Numbered from the stretch's first letter, positions 41,442 through 50,840 are shown. The stretch is 64,000 bases of DNA from Streptomyces shenzhenensis (GCF_021462265.1 NZ_JAJONF010000032.1:48051-112050), one strand, 5' to 3'. Made by a program: numbers and translations. The notes: generated by a model not told the origin, from the letters alone.

Positions 41442-42478
41442 TGACCGGTTCCGATGTGACACGCGAGGGCGTCCGGGGTGCCCGGCCCGGGCGGGACGCC
41501 CCCACCGGAAAGCACGGGCGGCGCCGCCGGGGGCGCGGCGAGCGGAGCATGGTGCCGGACGCCGAGTTCTCCTCGTACTACGGCAAACCGGTCCTGAACA
41601 AGCCGACCTGGAAGCCGCTCGACATCGCCGGTTACCTCTACCTCGGCGGGCTCGCCGGCGGCTCCTCGCTGCTGGCGGCCGGAGCGCAGCTCACCGGACG
41701 TCCGGCGCTGGCCCGGGTGGCGAAGCTGGGCGCGGCGGGCGCCATCTCGCTGTCGCTGGCCGCGCTGGTCCATGATCTGGGCCGCCCGTCCCGTTTCCTG
41801 AACATGCTGCGGGTGCTCAAGCCGACCTCGCCGATGAGCGTGGGCTCGTGGCTGCTGGCGGGTTACGCACCGCTGACCATGGCAGCGGCGGCGACCGACG
41901 TGGCCGGGCGCCACCGGCTCGTCGGCTCGGCCGCCACCGTGTCGGCCGCCGTCCTCGGCCCGGCCGTCGCCACCTACACCGCGGTGCTGCTGTCCGACAC
42001 GGCGGTGCCCGCCTGGCACGCGGGCTACCGCGAGCTGCCGTTCGTCTTCGCGGGCTCCGGCGCCACGGCCGCGGCCGGGCTGGCGCTGCTGGCGGTGGAA
42101 CCGGGACAGACGGGCCCGGCCCGGCGGCTGGCGGCCCTGGGCACGGCGGCGGAGCTGGGCGGCTTCCAGCTGATGAAGCACCGCATGGGCGGCCTGCTGT
42201 CCGAGCCGTACGAGCAGGGCAGGGCGCACACGCTGCTGCGGACGGCGGAGGTGCTCACGGCGGGCGGCGCGGCCCTGGCGGCCCTCGGCGACCGGGGTCC
42301 CCGCCGGGTCCTCGCGGCGCTGGCGGGCGCCGCCCTGCTCACCGGCTCGGCGGCGCTGCGGTTCGGGGTGTTCCGCGCCGGGGTCGCCTCCGCCGAGGAC
42401 CCGAAGTACACGGTCGTACCCCAGCGGGAGCGGGCGAACGCCGCCGCGGCGGCGGACGGGCCCCCGGCCGTGCCGTGA
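41441..42478 (+). CDS. NrfD-family membrane subunit of formate dehydrogenase
   Basis: A 345-residue polytopic membrane protein, NrfD/PsrC family, that anchors the complex and probably exchanges electrons with menaquinone. A 45-residue basic N-terminus precedes KPTWKPLDIAGYLYLGGLAGGSSLLAAG, typical of the family; about eight hydrophobic segments follow, with HDLGRPSRFLNMLRVLKPTSPMSVGSW as the conserved loop. It contains no heme ligand set like cytochrome FdnI, so the quinone site differs from the E. coli enzyme. The start is ATG 41441 (GTG 41438 is possible). Confidence 0.9.
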   Translation: MTGSDVTREGVRGARPGRDAPTGKHGRRRRGRGERSMVPDAEFSSYYGKPVLNKPTWKPLDIAGYLYLGGLAGGSSLLAAGAQLTGRPALARVAKLGAAGAISLSLAALVHDLGRPSRFLNMLRVLKPTSPMSVGSWLLAGYAPLTMAAAATDVAGRHRLVGSAATVSAAVLGPAVATYTAVLLSDTAVPAWHAGYRELPFVFAGSGATAAAGLALLAVEPGQTGPARRLAALGTAAELGGFQLMKHRMGGLLSEPYEQGRAHTLLRTAEVLTAGGAALAALGDRGPRRVLAALAGAALLTGSAALRFGVFRAGVASAEDPKYTVVPQRERANAAAAADGPPAVP

Positions 42479-42542
42479 GGCGGGCGGTGCGTCGGAGTCC
42501 GGCCCCGCCGCGGGCCCGTGCACCGGGTCCGCCGGCCCATCC

Positions 42543-42618
42543 GTCCACGACCCCCGGGGATGGTTCCGGCCGGCCGTCCGGTCCACCACCCCCGGGGACG
42601 GTTTCGGCCGGCGTCCCG
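42543..42618. repeat. 38-bp tandem duplication between nrfD-type gene and the small ORF
   Basis: GTCCACGACCCCCGGGGATG... at 42543 recurs at 42581 as GTCCACCACCCCCGGGGACG..., with 29 of the first 32 bases identical. It sits in the 191-base gap within the operon and may fold into hairpins around CCCCCGGGG. Confidence 0.75.
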
Positions 42619-42669
42619 GGGGTACTCCGGCGCAGCGGGAGAACCGGTACGCGGAAGGAGGCGGCGGCG

Positions 42670-42855
42670 ATGCCCGTCCGGAGTCAGACGCCTCGGCCGC
42701 TCGCCGGCGGCCCCGGCCGTACGAAGGCCGGCCGGCCCGCCCCGCAGCACGCCCCGGCGGTGGTCGCCGGGACCGTGGCGGCGGCCGTGGGCCACGTCAG
42801 GGACGCGCTCGGCGGACGGCCCGCCGGCCGGCGCGGCACGGAACGGGAGGTCTGA
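42670..42855 (+). CDS. small ORF (61 residues) inside the formate dehydrogenase operon
   Basis: A short basic protein (MPVRSQTPRPLAGGPGRTKAGRP... ending RGTEREV) lying between the NrfD subunit gene and the catalytic subunit gene. AAGGAGG stands 6 bases before the ATG, one of the best ribosome-binding sites in the operon, and the stop is 3 bases before the catalytic-subunit ATG, which suggests translational coupling. The middle has a weakly hydrophobic helix (APAVVAGTVAAAVGHVRDAL). I do not recognise a family. It could be a small subunit, an assembly factor or just a coupling device. Confidence 0.55.
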   Translation: MPVRSQTPRPLAGGPGRTKAGRPAPQHAPAVVAGTVAAAVGHVRDALGGRPAGRRGTEREV

Positions 42856-42858
42856 GCC

Positions 42859-45800
42859 ATGGGCGTACGCACCTGGATCGACTCCTGGCCGGTCTACCGC
42901 CAGCTCACCGGCACCGACCCGCTGGGCCGCGGGGCCGCCGCGAAGAGCGCGCACAGCGCCCGGCTGACCCCTCGCACGGCGCGCGCGGACCGCGTGGTGA
43001 AGTCGGTCTGCCCGTACTGCGCGGTGGGCTGCGGCCAGAACGTCTACGTCGAGAACGGCAAGGTCACCCAGATCGAGGGCGACCCCGACTCGCCGATCTC
43101 CCGCGGCCGGCTCTGCCCCAAGGGCTCGGCCAGCCTCCAGCTGACCACCGGCGACGCCCGCGAGCACCGGGTCCTGTACCGGCGCCCGCACGGCACCGGC
43201 TGGGAGCACCTGGATCTCGACACGGCGATGGACATGATCGCCGACCGGGTCGTCGCCGCCCGCCGGGCCGGCTGGCAGTGGGAGGCCGACCGGACCCGGA
43301 CCCGCCGCACCCTCGGCATCGCCAGCCTCGGCGGGGCCACCCTCGACAACGAGGAGAACTACCTCCTCAAGAAGCTGTACACGGCGCTCGGCGCGATCCA
43401 GATCGAGAACCAGGCCCGCGTTTGACACTCCTCCACCGTTCCCGGTCTGGGAACCTCGTTCGGACGCGGCGGCGCGACCACCTTCCAGCAGGACCTGCAG
43501 CACTCGGACTGCATCGTCATCCAGGGCTCGAACATGGCCGAGTGCCACCCGGTCGGGTTCCAGTGGGTGATGGAGGCGAAGGCCCGTGGCGCGAAACTGG
43601 TCCACGTCGACCCGCGGTTCACCCGCACCAGCGCGCTGGCCGACCTGCACGTGCCGCTGCGCGCGGGCACCGACATCGCCTTCCTCGGCGGGATCATCAA
43701 CCACGTCCTGACGCACGAGAAGTACTTCCGTGACTACGTGGTCGCGTACACCAACGCGCCCGTGATCCTCGGTGAGGACTTCCGCGACACCGAGGACCTG
43801 GACGGTGTCTTCTCCGGCCTGGACTTGGACCACCGCCGCTACGACAACAGCAGTTGGCAGTACGAGGGCATGGAGGTGCAGGCCGCCTCCGGGGAGCGCG
43901 ACCAGGAGTACGACGAGCGCACCGGCGGCGGCGGTTCGGTGACCGAGGCGGCCCGCGGCGAGGCGCACGGCTCCGGCGGCGCGGCCCTCGGCGAGGGCGA
44001 GCCCGAGCGGGACGAGACGCTCACCCACCCGCGCTGCGTCCTCCAGGTCCTCAAACGGCACTACGCGCGCTACACGCCCGAGACGGTCGAGCAGATCTGC
44101 GGGGTCCCGCGGGACGTCTTCCGCCAGGTGTGCGAACTGGTCACGGAGAACTCCGGACGGGACCGGACGACGGCCTTCGCCTACGCGGTCGGCTGGACCC
44201 AGCACACCGTGGGCGTGCAGTACATCCGCGCCGCCGCCATCCTGCAGAGCCTGCTCGGCAACATCGGCCGCCCCGGCGGCGGCATCCTCGCGCTGCGCGG
44301 CCACGCCTCCATCCAGGGCTCCACCGACATCCCCACCCTGTTCAACCTGCTTCCCGGGTACATCCCGATGCCGCACGCCCACCAGAACCAGGACCTGGAC
44401 GCCTTCGTGGCGGCGGAGGCGGCCCGCAAGGGCTACTGGGGCAACATGCGCTCCTACCTGGTGAGCCTGCTCAAGGCGTACTGGGGCGAGGCGGCCACCG
44501 CGGACAACGACTTCTGCTTCGACTACCTGCCGCGCCTGACCGGCTCCCACTCCACCTACGAGACGACCATGGCCCAGCTGGACGGCGTCTGCAAGGGCTA
44601 CTTCCTGCTCGGCGAGAACCCCGCCGTCGGCAACGCCGACTCCAAGCTGATGCGGCTCGGCATGGCCAACCTGGACTGGCTGGTCGTGCGCGACTTCTCC
44701 CTGATCGAGTCGGCCACCTGGTGGCAGGACGGCCCCGAGATCGAGACCGGTGAACTGCGCACCGAGGACATCCGCACCGAGGTGTTCTTCCTGCCGGCCG
44801 CCGCGCACACCGAGAAGGACGGCAGCTTCACCAACACCCAGCGCCTGCTGCAGTGGCACCACCAGGCCGTCGAACCGCCCGGGGACTGCCGCAGCGACCT
44901 GTGGTTCGCCTTCCATCTCGGCCGGATCCTCCGCGAGAAACTGGCCGGCTCCACCGACCCCATGGACCAGCCGCTGCTCGACCTCACCTGGGACTACCCC
45001 ACCGGGGGCGAGCACGCCGAACCCGAGGCGGAGGCCGTCCTCGCCGAGATCAACGGCCACGACGCCAAGGGCAGCCCGCTCGCCTCCTACGAGCAGCTGG
45101 CCGACGACGGTTCCACGTCCTGCGGCTGCTGGATCTACTGCGGGGTCTACGCCGACGGCGTCAACCAGGCCGCCCGCCGCAAACCCGGCAGGGAACAGGA
45201 CTGGGTCGCGAACGAATGGGCCTGGGCCTGGCCGGCCAACCGGCGCATCCTCTACAACCGGGCCTCCGCCGACCCCGACGGAAAGCCGTGGAGCGAGCGC
45301 AAGGCGCTGGTGTGGTGGGACGAGGAGCAGGCGAAGTGGGTCGGCCACGACATCCCCGACTTCGCCGGCACCAAGTCCCCGCACCACCGGCCGCCGCCCG
45401 GCGCCACGGCCGCCGAGGCGCTCTCGGGCACCGACCCGTTCATCATGCAGGCCGACGGCAAGGCCTGGCTGTACGTCCCCTCCGGCCTCACGGACGGGCC
45501 GCTGCCCACCCACTACGAGCCGCAGGACTCCCCGTTCCCGAACCTGCTCTACCGTCAGCAGCGCAACCCGGTACGGCAGTTGCTGCCCCCGCATCCCGAC
45601 AACCGCTACCAGCCCAGCGGCACCGAACCCGGCTCCGAGGTCTTCCCGTACGTGGCCACCACCTACCGGCTCACCGAGCACCACACGGCGGGCGGCATGT
45701 CCCGCTGGCTGCCCTACCTGGCCGAACTTCAGCCGGAGTTCTTCTGCGAGGTGTCACCCGAACTCGCCGCCGAGCGCGGCCTGGCGCACACCGGCTGGGC

Positions 45801-46119
45801 CACGATCGTCAGCGCCCGGGGCGTCGTCGAGGCACGGGTGCTGGTCACCGACCGGATGACCCCGCTGACCGTGCGGGGCCGCCGCCTCCACCAGGTCGGC
45901 CTCCCGTACCACTGGGGCCCGAACGGCTACAGCACCGGGGACGCGGCCAACGAGCTGCTGCACCTGTCCCTCGACCCCAACACCCACATCCAGGAGGCCA
46001 AGGCCTTCGCCGTCGACATCCGCCCCGGCCGGCGCCCACGCGGCCCGGCCGCCGTGGAACTGGTGCGCGCCTACCGGGACCGCGCGGGCATCGACGAGCA
46101 CACGGGCACGGAACCGTGA
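42859..46119 (+). CDS. selenocysteine-containing formate dehydrogenase catalytic (alpha) subunit
   Basis: A molybdopterin bis-MGD oxidoreductase of 1086 residues if the TGA at 43423-43425 is read as selenocysteine (U189). The N-terminal [4Fe-4S] motif CPYCAVGCGQ...GRLCPKGS is at about 52-95. The TGA lies in ENQARV-U-HSSTVPGLGTSFGRGGA, the exact place of the Sec-His pair in formate dehydrogenases (E. coli FdhF ARVUHGPSVAGL). The frame continues with TTFQQDLQHSDCIVIQGSNMAECHPVGF and a C-terminal cofactor domain. There is no twin-arginine signal, so the active site should face the cytoplasm. The start ATG at 42859 is 3 bases after the small ORF. selABCD follow directly. Confidence 0.94.
43423..43460 (+). 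promoter_or_regulatory. SECIS element for selenocysteine insertion
   Basis: The TGA is followed by a perfect 6-bp stem GTTCCC (43438-43443) and GGGAAC (43449-43454) around the loop GGTCT. The loop and the 18-base distance from TGA to loop are the same as in the E. coli fdhF SECIS as I remember it (loop containing GGUCU). SelB binds such loops. The lower stem is less clear. Confidence 0.85.
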
Positions 46120-46303
46120 CCCGCCTTCCGCCGCGCGGGTGCGGGCGCGGGTGCCTGCGGGCGTCCAGGGTCCGCCGGGGGGCGCGGGGTGCGGTGCGCG
46201 CGGGGATGCGCCTACGCGGAACTTGGGGTACGCGGGCGCGAAGGGGCGAGAGGCGCGCGTACGCGGGGCGCGGTGGGCGCGGCACGCACGGTGGGCGCGG
46301 GGA

Positions 46304-47320
46304 TCACCTGAGTACGAGCGAGTGGTCGCCGCGCGGCACCAGCTCACCGATCACCGGCGCCCCCGGTACCTCCCCGGCCACCAGCAGCCCGCCCGAGGTC
46401 TGGGCGTCGGCGAGCAGGAGCCGGGTGCCCTCGTCGGTGTCGCCGAAGTCGGTGTGCGGCGCCACCCACTCCAGGTTGCGCCGGGTGCCCCCGCTGACAT
46501 ATCCGTCCCGGACCGCCTCCCGGGCGCCCTCCAGGTAGGGCACCGCGGCCGTGTCGAGGACCGCGCTCACGCCGGAGGCCCGGGCCAGCTTGTGCAGATG
46601 GCCGAGGAGGCCGAACCCGGTGACGTCGGTGGCGCAGTCCGCCCCGGCGGCCAGGGCCGCCTCGGCGGCGTCCCGGTTGAGGGCCGTCATGGTCGCGACC
46701 GCTAGCTCGAAGCGCTCACCGGTCGCCTTGTGCCGGTTGTTCAGCACACCCACCCCGAGCGGCTTGGTGAGGGACAACGGCAGCCCCGGGCGCCCGGTGT
46801 CGTTGCGCAGCAGCCGCGCCGGGTCGGCGACACCGGTGACGGCCATGCCGTACTTGGGTTCCGGATCGTCCACGCTGTGTCCGCCGCCGACATGGCAGCC
46901 GGCCTCCGTGGCCACCGCCAGCCCGCCGCGCAGCACCTCGCGGGCGAGGTCGAACGGCAGCCGGTCCCGGGGCCAGCCGAGGAGGTTGACGGCGAGCAGC
47001 GGCCGGCCGCCCATCGCGTACACGTCGGACAGCGCGTTGGCGGCGGCGACGCGACCCCAGTCGTAGGGGTCGTCGACGACCGGGGTGAAGAAGTCGGCGG
47101 TGCAGACGACCGCCGTGCCCTCCTGCCCGGGCAGCGTGACCACGGCCGCGTCGTCGCCGGTGTCGATGCCGACCAGGAGCGGGCCGCCGCCGGCCGGAAC
47201 GGCGGGCCGCAGCGCGCCGACGATCTCCTCCAGCTCACCGGGTGGGATCTTGCAGGCGCAGCCGCCGCCGTGGGCGAACTGTGTGAGCCGTACGGACGCC
47301 TGGCGGGTCGCTGGTGTCAT
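46304..47320 (-). CDS. selD: selenide, water dikinase (selenophosphate synthase)
   Basis: A 338-residue enzyme making selenophosphate, the selenium donor, from selenide and ATP. The active loop is HGGGCACKIPP with Cys at the catalytic position, so it is not itself a selenoprotein. Other marks are the metal-binding GIDTGDDAAVV, TADFFTPVVDDPYDWGRVAAANALSDVYAMGG, and VTGFGLLGHL. The ATG at 47320 is 34 bases from the tRNA-Sec gene on the other strand. It converges with the fdh operon across a 184-base G/C-rich gap. Selenophosphate is used by SelA (49235) to charge tRNA-Sec. Confidence 0.96.
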   Translation of the reverse strand: MTPATRQASVRLTQFAHGGGCACKIPPGELEEIVGALRPAVPAGGGPLLVGIDTGDDAAVVTLPGQEGTAVVCTADFFTPVVDDPYDWGRVAAANALSDVYAMGGRPLLAVNLLGWPRDRLPFDLAREVLRGGLAVATEAGCHVGGGHSVDDPEPKYGMAVTGVADPARLLRNDTGRPGLPLSLTKPLGVGVLNNRHKATGERFELAVATMTALNRDAAEAALAAGADCATDVTGFGLLGHLHKLARASGVSAVLDTAAVPYLEGAREAVRDGYVSGGTRRNLEWVAPHTDFGDTDEGTRLLLADAQTSGGLLVAGEVPGAPVIGELVPRGDHSLVLR

Positions 47321-47354
47321 TCCGGTCTCCTGGGGAACTAGCGTGGCGGTCGGT

Positions 47355-47447
47355 GGAGGCGTGTGGGTGCCTGGTGGCCCTCCCGGTCTTCAAAACCGAG
47401 GTGCCCGAGGATCTCGGGCAGGCGGGTTCGATTCCCGTCCGCCTCCG
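47355..47447 (+). tRNA. selC: selenocysteine tRNA, anticodon TCA
   Basis: A 93-base tRNA. The acceptor stem GGAGGCG(T) (47355-47362) pairs with (C)CGCCTCC (47439-47446), discriminator G47447, no encoded CCA. The anticodon loop CTTCAAA has anticodon TCA at 47390-47392. The long variable arm has a 7-bp stem TGCCCGA (47402-47408) with TCGGGCA (47414-47420). The T arm is GCGGG-TTCGATT-CCCGT. The long acceptor/T-stem stack and big variable arm are those of tRNA-Sec. The outermost anticodon-stem pair is C-A. It overlaps the 3' end of selB on the opposite strand by 58 bases. Confidence 0.95.
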
Positions 47448-49222
47448 TTCCCCGGCCGCCGGCAGCACCGGCGCCGGTCGTCCACCCGCTCCGTGTACCC
47501 CTGGGCGTCCAGGTACTCCAGCAGCGGTACGGCCACCCGGCGGGTGGTGTCCAGGGCCTGCCGGGCCTCGCTCGGGGTGAAGGGCTGCGGCAGGCGGGCG
47601 AGTACGGCGGCCGCGCGCGCGGCCGCGCCGGGCAGCAGCACGATCCCGTCGGCGATCCGCAGCAGCGCCCCCGCGGTCTCCGCGGCGGCCACCGCCTTGC
47701 GGGTCAGTCCCAGCGCGGCGAGCCGGTCGGCGTCCGGGGCGCGGAAGGGGGTACGGGCGAGGTCCGCGCACACGGCGTCCACGGCCTCGCGGACCGCAGG
47801 CGGCAGCGCCGGGCCGAGACCGCCGGCCTCGTACAGCCGGCCCTGCCGGACGGTGAGCCGGGGAGCGGTCACGGCGAGCGCGTCGACCAGCTCCCGGTCG
47901 GGCAGGCCCAGCAGGTGCCGGGCGGCCTCCGCCGGCAGCCCGGGTTCCAGGGGGTGTTCCTTCGCGTGCCGTAGCACCTCGGTGACCAGGCGCTCGCCCA
48001 GCCGTGCCCAGTGCGCCGGGTCGGCGAGCCAGTCCCCGGCCACGGGTGCGGCGGGCACCGGCACCCCCGCCGCGAGCAGCTCCGCGCGCCGGGCCAGTCC
48101 GCGCCGCCGCAGCTCCGCCGCCCCGTCCGGGACCCCGGTCATGGTGGCCAGTTCGGCCGCCCGGACCCGCGCCGCGCCCCGCCGGGCCAGGCGCGGCGGC
48201 CGGACGTCGAGCACGGTCGCGGCACAGGGCGTGCGGTGACCGCCCGGTTCGCGGAGCACCGCGCGGTCGCCGACGCGCAGCGGGAGTTCGCGGTCCAGGG
48301 TCAGCCGGGCGGTGTCCTCGCCCAGCGGGCGGACGGCCACCGGGACGGCGGCGGTGCCGATGTGCAGGGTGACGGTCCGGGGCAGGTCGGCGACGGGTTC
48401 CCCGACGATCCGGACGTCCACGAGTCCGGTGCGCAGCCAGCGCTCCGGTGTCAGCAGGACGTCTCCGCGCCGCAGTTCACCGGCGCCGGGCCCGTGCACG
48501 TTCACGGCGACCCGTGCCACCGCGCCGACCGCGGCGCGGTCCTCGTGCAGGGACTGCAGTTCGCGCACGCGCAGCACGGTCGTACCGTCGCCGGTCACCA
48601 GCCGGTCCCCGACGCGCAGGGTGCCGGCCCCGAGCGTCCCGGTGACCACCGTGCCGTGGCCGCGGACCGTGAACGCCCGGTCCAGCCACAGCCGTACGTC
48701 GGCGTCGGCCGACGGCACCGGCAGGGCAGCCGCCAGCCGCCCGAGTTCGGCGCGCAGCCGGTCGAGGCCGGCGCCGGTGACCGAGCTGACCGCGACCGCG
48801 GGGACGGCGCCCAGCGAGGTGGCGGCCAGGCGCCCGGCCGCGTCCGCCAGCACCGGCCCGGGATCCGCCAGGTCGCTGCGGGTCACCGCGAGGACGGCGT
48901 GCCGTACGCCGAGGGCGTCCAGGATCGCCAGGTGCTCCTCGGACTGGGGCTGCCAGCCCTGGTCGGCGGCGACCACGAAGAGCACCGCCGGTACCGGACC
49001 CACCCCGGCCAGCATGGTCGGCACGAACCTCTCGTGGCCGGGCACGTCGACGAAGGCGAGAGGCTCGCCGTCCGGGTCCGGCCGGGTCCACACGAACCCC
49101 AGGTCCAGGGTGAGCCCCCGGCGCCGCTCCTCCTCCAGACGGTCCGGTTCCATCCCGGTGAGCGCCCGGACCAGGGCGGACTTGCCGTGGTCGACGTGGC
49201 CGGCGGTGGCCAGTACCCGCAT
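47390..49222 (-). CDS. selB: selenocysteine-specific elongation factor SelB
   Basis: A 610-residue GTPase, close to E. coli SelB (614), that brings Sec-tRNA to the ribosome at UGA-SECIS sites. The EF-Tu-like half has G1 GHVDHGKSALV, G3 DVPGHERF and TRSD at the G4 position. The C-terminal half (about 375-590) is a chain of winged helices that bind the SECIS hairpin. The ATG at 49222 has AGGAGG upstream and is 12 bases after the selA stop. The frame has no stop before the tRNA-Sec gene, so the last 18 residues (with GRESNPPARD, a typical antisense-T-arm reading) are encoded antisense to selC, and the stop TGA is the complement of its anticodon. Confidence 0.95.
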   Translation of the reverse strand: MRVLATAGHVDHGKSALVRALTGMEPDRLEEERRRGLTLDLGFVWTRPDPDGEPLAFVDVPGHERFVPTMLAGVGPVPAVLFVVAADQGWQPQSEEHLAILDALGVRHAVLAVTRSDLADPGPVLADAAGRLAATSLGAVPAVAVSSVTGAGLDRLRAELGRLAAALPVPSADADVRLWLDRAFTVRGHGTVVTGTLGAGTLRVGDRLVTGDGTTVLRVRELQSLHEDRAAVGAVARVAVNVHGPGAGELRRGDVLLTPERWLRTGLVDVRIVGEPVADLPRTVTLHIGTAAVPVAVRPLGEDTARLTLDRELPLRVGDRAVLREPGGHRTPCAATVLDVRPPRLARRGAARVRAAELATMTGVPDGAAELRRRGLARRAELLAAGVPVPAAPVAGDWLADPAHWARLGERLVTEVLRHAKEHPLEPGLPAEAARHLLGLPDRELVDALAVTAPRLTVRQGRLYEAGGLGPALPPAVREAVDAVCADLARTPFRAPDADRLAALGLTRKAVAAAETAGALLRIADGIVLLPGAAARAAAVLARLPQPFTPSEARQALDTTRRVAVPLLEYLDAQGYTERVDDRRRCCRRPGNGGGRESNPPARDPRAPRF

Positions 49223-49234
49223 GCCGCGCGCCTC

Positions 49235-50626
49235 CTATCGTCGGGCCGCGCTGCCGGCCGCCGCGCGTACCGCTTCGGCCAGCCGGGCGTCGTCCGCCGG
49301 GGGCACCGCCCGCAGATCGAGCAGGCAGCGTCCCCCCTCCAGCCGGCCGACGACCGGGATCCGCCCGCCGCGCAGGGCGGCCGCGAACCGCTCCGGCAGG
49401 GACAGCGCGGCGCTGGGCAGCACCACGCCGGGCGCGCCGCCCCCGCCGACCGTCGCCGCGCTCTCGACCGCCCGTACGTCGATGCCGCCGGTCTCCGGAA
49501 AGGCGCCCAGGGCGGCGGCGAGCCGGTCGGCGCGGGCGCGGAGTCCGGCGGGGTCGGCGGTCAGCGCCTCGGCGGTCGGGGTGGGCGGTCCGCCGAGGGT
49601 GGCCTCCAGGGCGGCGAGGGTCAGTTTGTCCACGCGCAGGGCGCGGGCGAGGGGGTGCCGGGCGAGGGTGCGGACCAGGCCGGCCTCGCCGAGGAGCAGC
49701 CCGCACTGGGGGCCGCCGAGGAGTTTGTCGCCGCTGGCCGTGACGAGGGCGGCACCGGCGCGCAGCTGGGTCGTGGCGTCCGGTTCGCCGGGGAGCAGCG
49801 GATGGGGGGCCAGCAGCCCGGAACCGATGTCGACGACGACCGGGACGCCCAGCCCGGCGAGTTCGCCGACCTCCGCGGCACGGGTGAAGCCGGTGATGCG
49901 GAAGTTGGACGGATGCACCTTCAGGACGAACCCCGTGCCCGGCCCGAGCACGGCCGCGTAGTCCTCGGCGGTGGTGCGGTTGGTGGTGCCGACCTCGCGC
50001 AGCCGGGCGCCGGTGGCGACCAGCAGGTCGGGCAGCCGGAAGCCGTCGCCGATCTCCACCATCTCGCCGCGGCTGACCACGATCTCCTTGCCGGCGGCGA
50101 GCGCGGTGGCCGCCAGCACCAGCGCGGCGGCGCCGTTGTTGACGACGTGCACGGCTCCGGCGTCGGGCACCCGGACCTGCAATGCCCGCAGCGCGGTGCG
50201 CCCGCGGCGGGCCCGTACGCCGGTGTCCAGGTCCAGTTCCACATCGGTAGGCCCGGCGGCCTCGGCCACCGCGCGCCGGGCCGCCGCCGACAGCGGGGCC
50301 CGGCCCAGGTTGGTGTGCAGCAGCACGCCGGTGGCGTTGATCACGGCACGCAGCCCGCAGGCCGTGTCCGGCAGCAGCCCGGCCGCCTCGTCGGCCACGG
50401 CCTCGGGCGGGATCCGGCCGGTCCTGGCCCGGTCCTGCGCTTCCCGGACGGCAGCCCGGACGGCAGGCGCCCCGAGCCGGCCGGCCGCGTCGGCCAGCCG
50501 TGGATCGCGGAGCAGGACATCGGTGCGCGGCACCCGGCGCCGTACGTCCTGGTCCGGCGCTTCGAATGGCACCGTTCGCGGGCACCGGTCCGCGCCCGGC
50601 TGCTCCGCCGTACCCCGCGGATCCAT
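49235..50626 (-). CDS. selA: L-seryl-tRNA(Sec) selenium transferase
   Basis: A 463-residue PLP enzyme, equal in length to E. coli SelA, that converts Ser-tRNA(Sec) to Sec-tRNA(Sec) with selenophosphate. Marks are the N-terminal DVLLRDPRLADAAGRLG, INATGVLLHTNLGRAPLS, VVDIGSGLL, and the PLP lysine in TASGDKLLGGPQCGLLLG. The ATG at 50626 has GAGACAGGGG upstream; a longer frame to 50977 has non-coding composition. It is the first gene of selA-selB. The promoter lies in the divergent 214-base gap before the SPW-repeat gene. Confidence 0.95.
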   Translation of the reverse strand: MDPRGTAEQPGADRCPRTVPFEAPDQDVRRRVPRTDVLLRDPRLADAAGRLGAPAVRAAVREAQDRARTGRIPPEAVADEAAGLLPDTACGLRAVINATGVLLHTNLGRAPLSAAARRAVAEAAGPTDVELDLDTGVRARRGRTALRALQVRVPDAGAVHVVNNGAAALVLAATALAAGKEIVVSRGEMVEIGDGFRLPDLLVATGARLREVGTTNRTTAEDYAAVLGPGTGFVLKVHPSNFRITGFTRAAEVGELAGLGVPVVVDIGSGLLAPHPLLPGEPDATTQLRAGAALVTASGDKLLGGPQCGLLLGEAGLVRTLARHPLARALRVDKLTLAALEATLGGPPTPTAEALTADPAGLRARADRLAAALGAFPETGGIDVRAVESAATVGGGGAPGVVLPSAALSLPERFAAALRGGRIPVVGRLEGGRCLLDLRAVPPADDARLAEAVRAAAGSAARR

Positions 50627-50840
50627 GCGGGCCCCTGTCTCTCCCGCCCGCCGTCGGCCGTGCGGGCGCTCCCATCGTCTCCCAGTGCCCCGGACGGCAC
50701 CGGCGACACGCCCGCCAGGGGTGCGAGTAGCGCCCCGAGTGCCTGGATTCTGGTGATTTCGAGCGGTTTGCACTGGGTACCCGGGTGCCACCCGAGGACG
50801 AACCGTCCCGCTTTCAAGCCGAAAGACCGAGGTGAAAGAA

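Noticed and set aside
43278..43733. The formate dehydrogenase gene as two genes or a frameshift pseudogene split at 43425
   Set aside because: The same frame continues after the TGA with unbroken family similarity, a SECIS hairpin follows, and a full sel gene set is next to it.
42025..45684. A 1219-codon open frame on the minus strand across the fdh genes
   Set aside because: Antisense shadow of the NrfD and FdhA genes, with low-complexity Gly/Val/Arg sequence and no recognisable motif.
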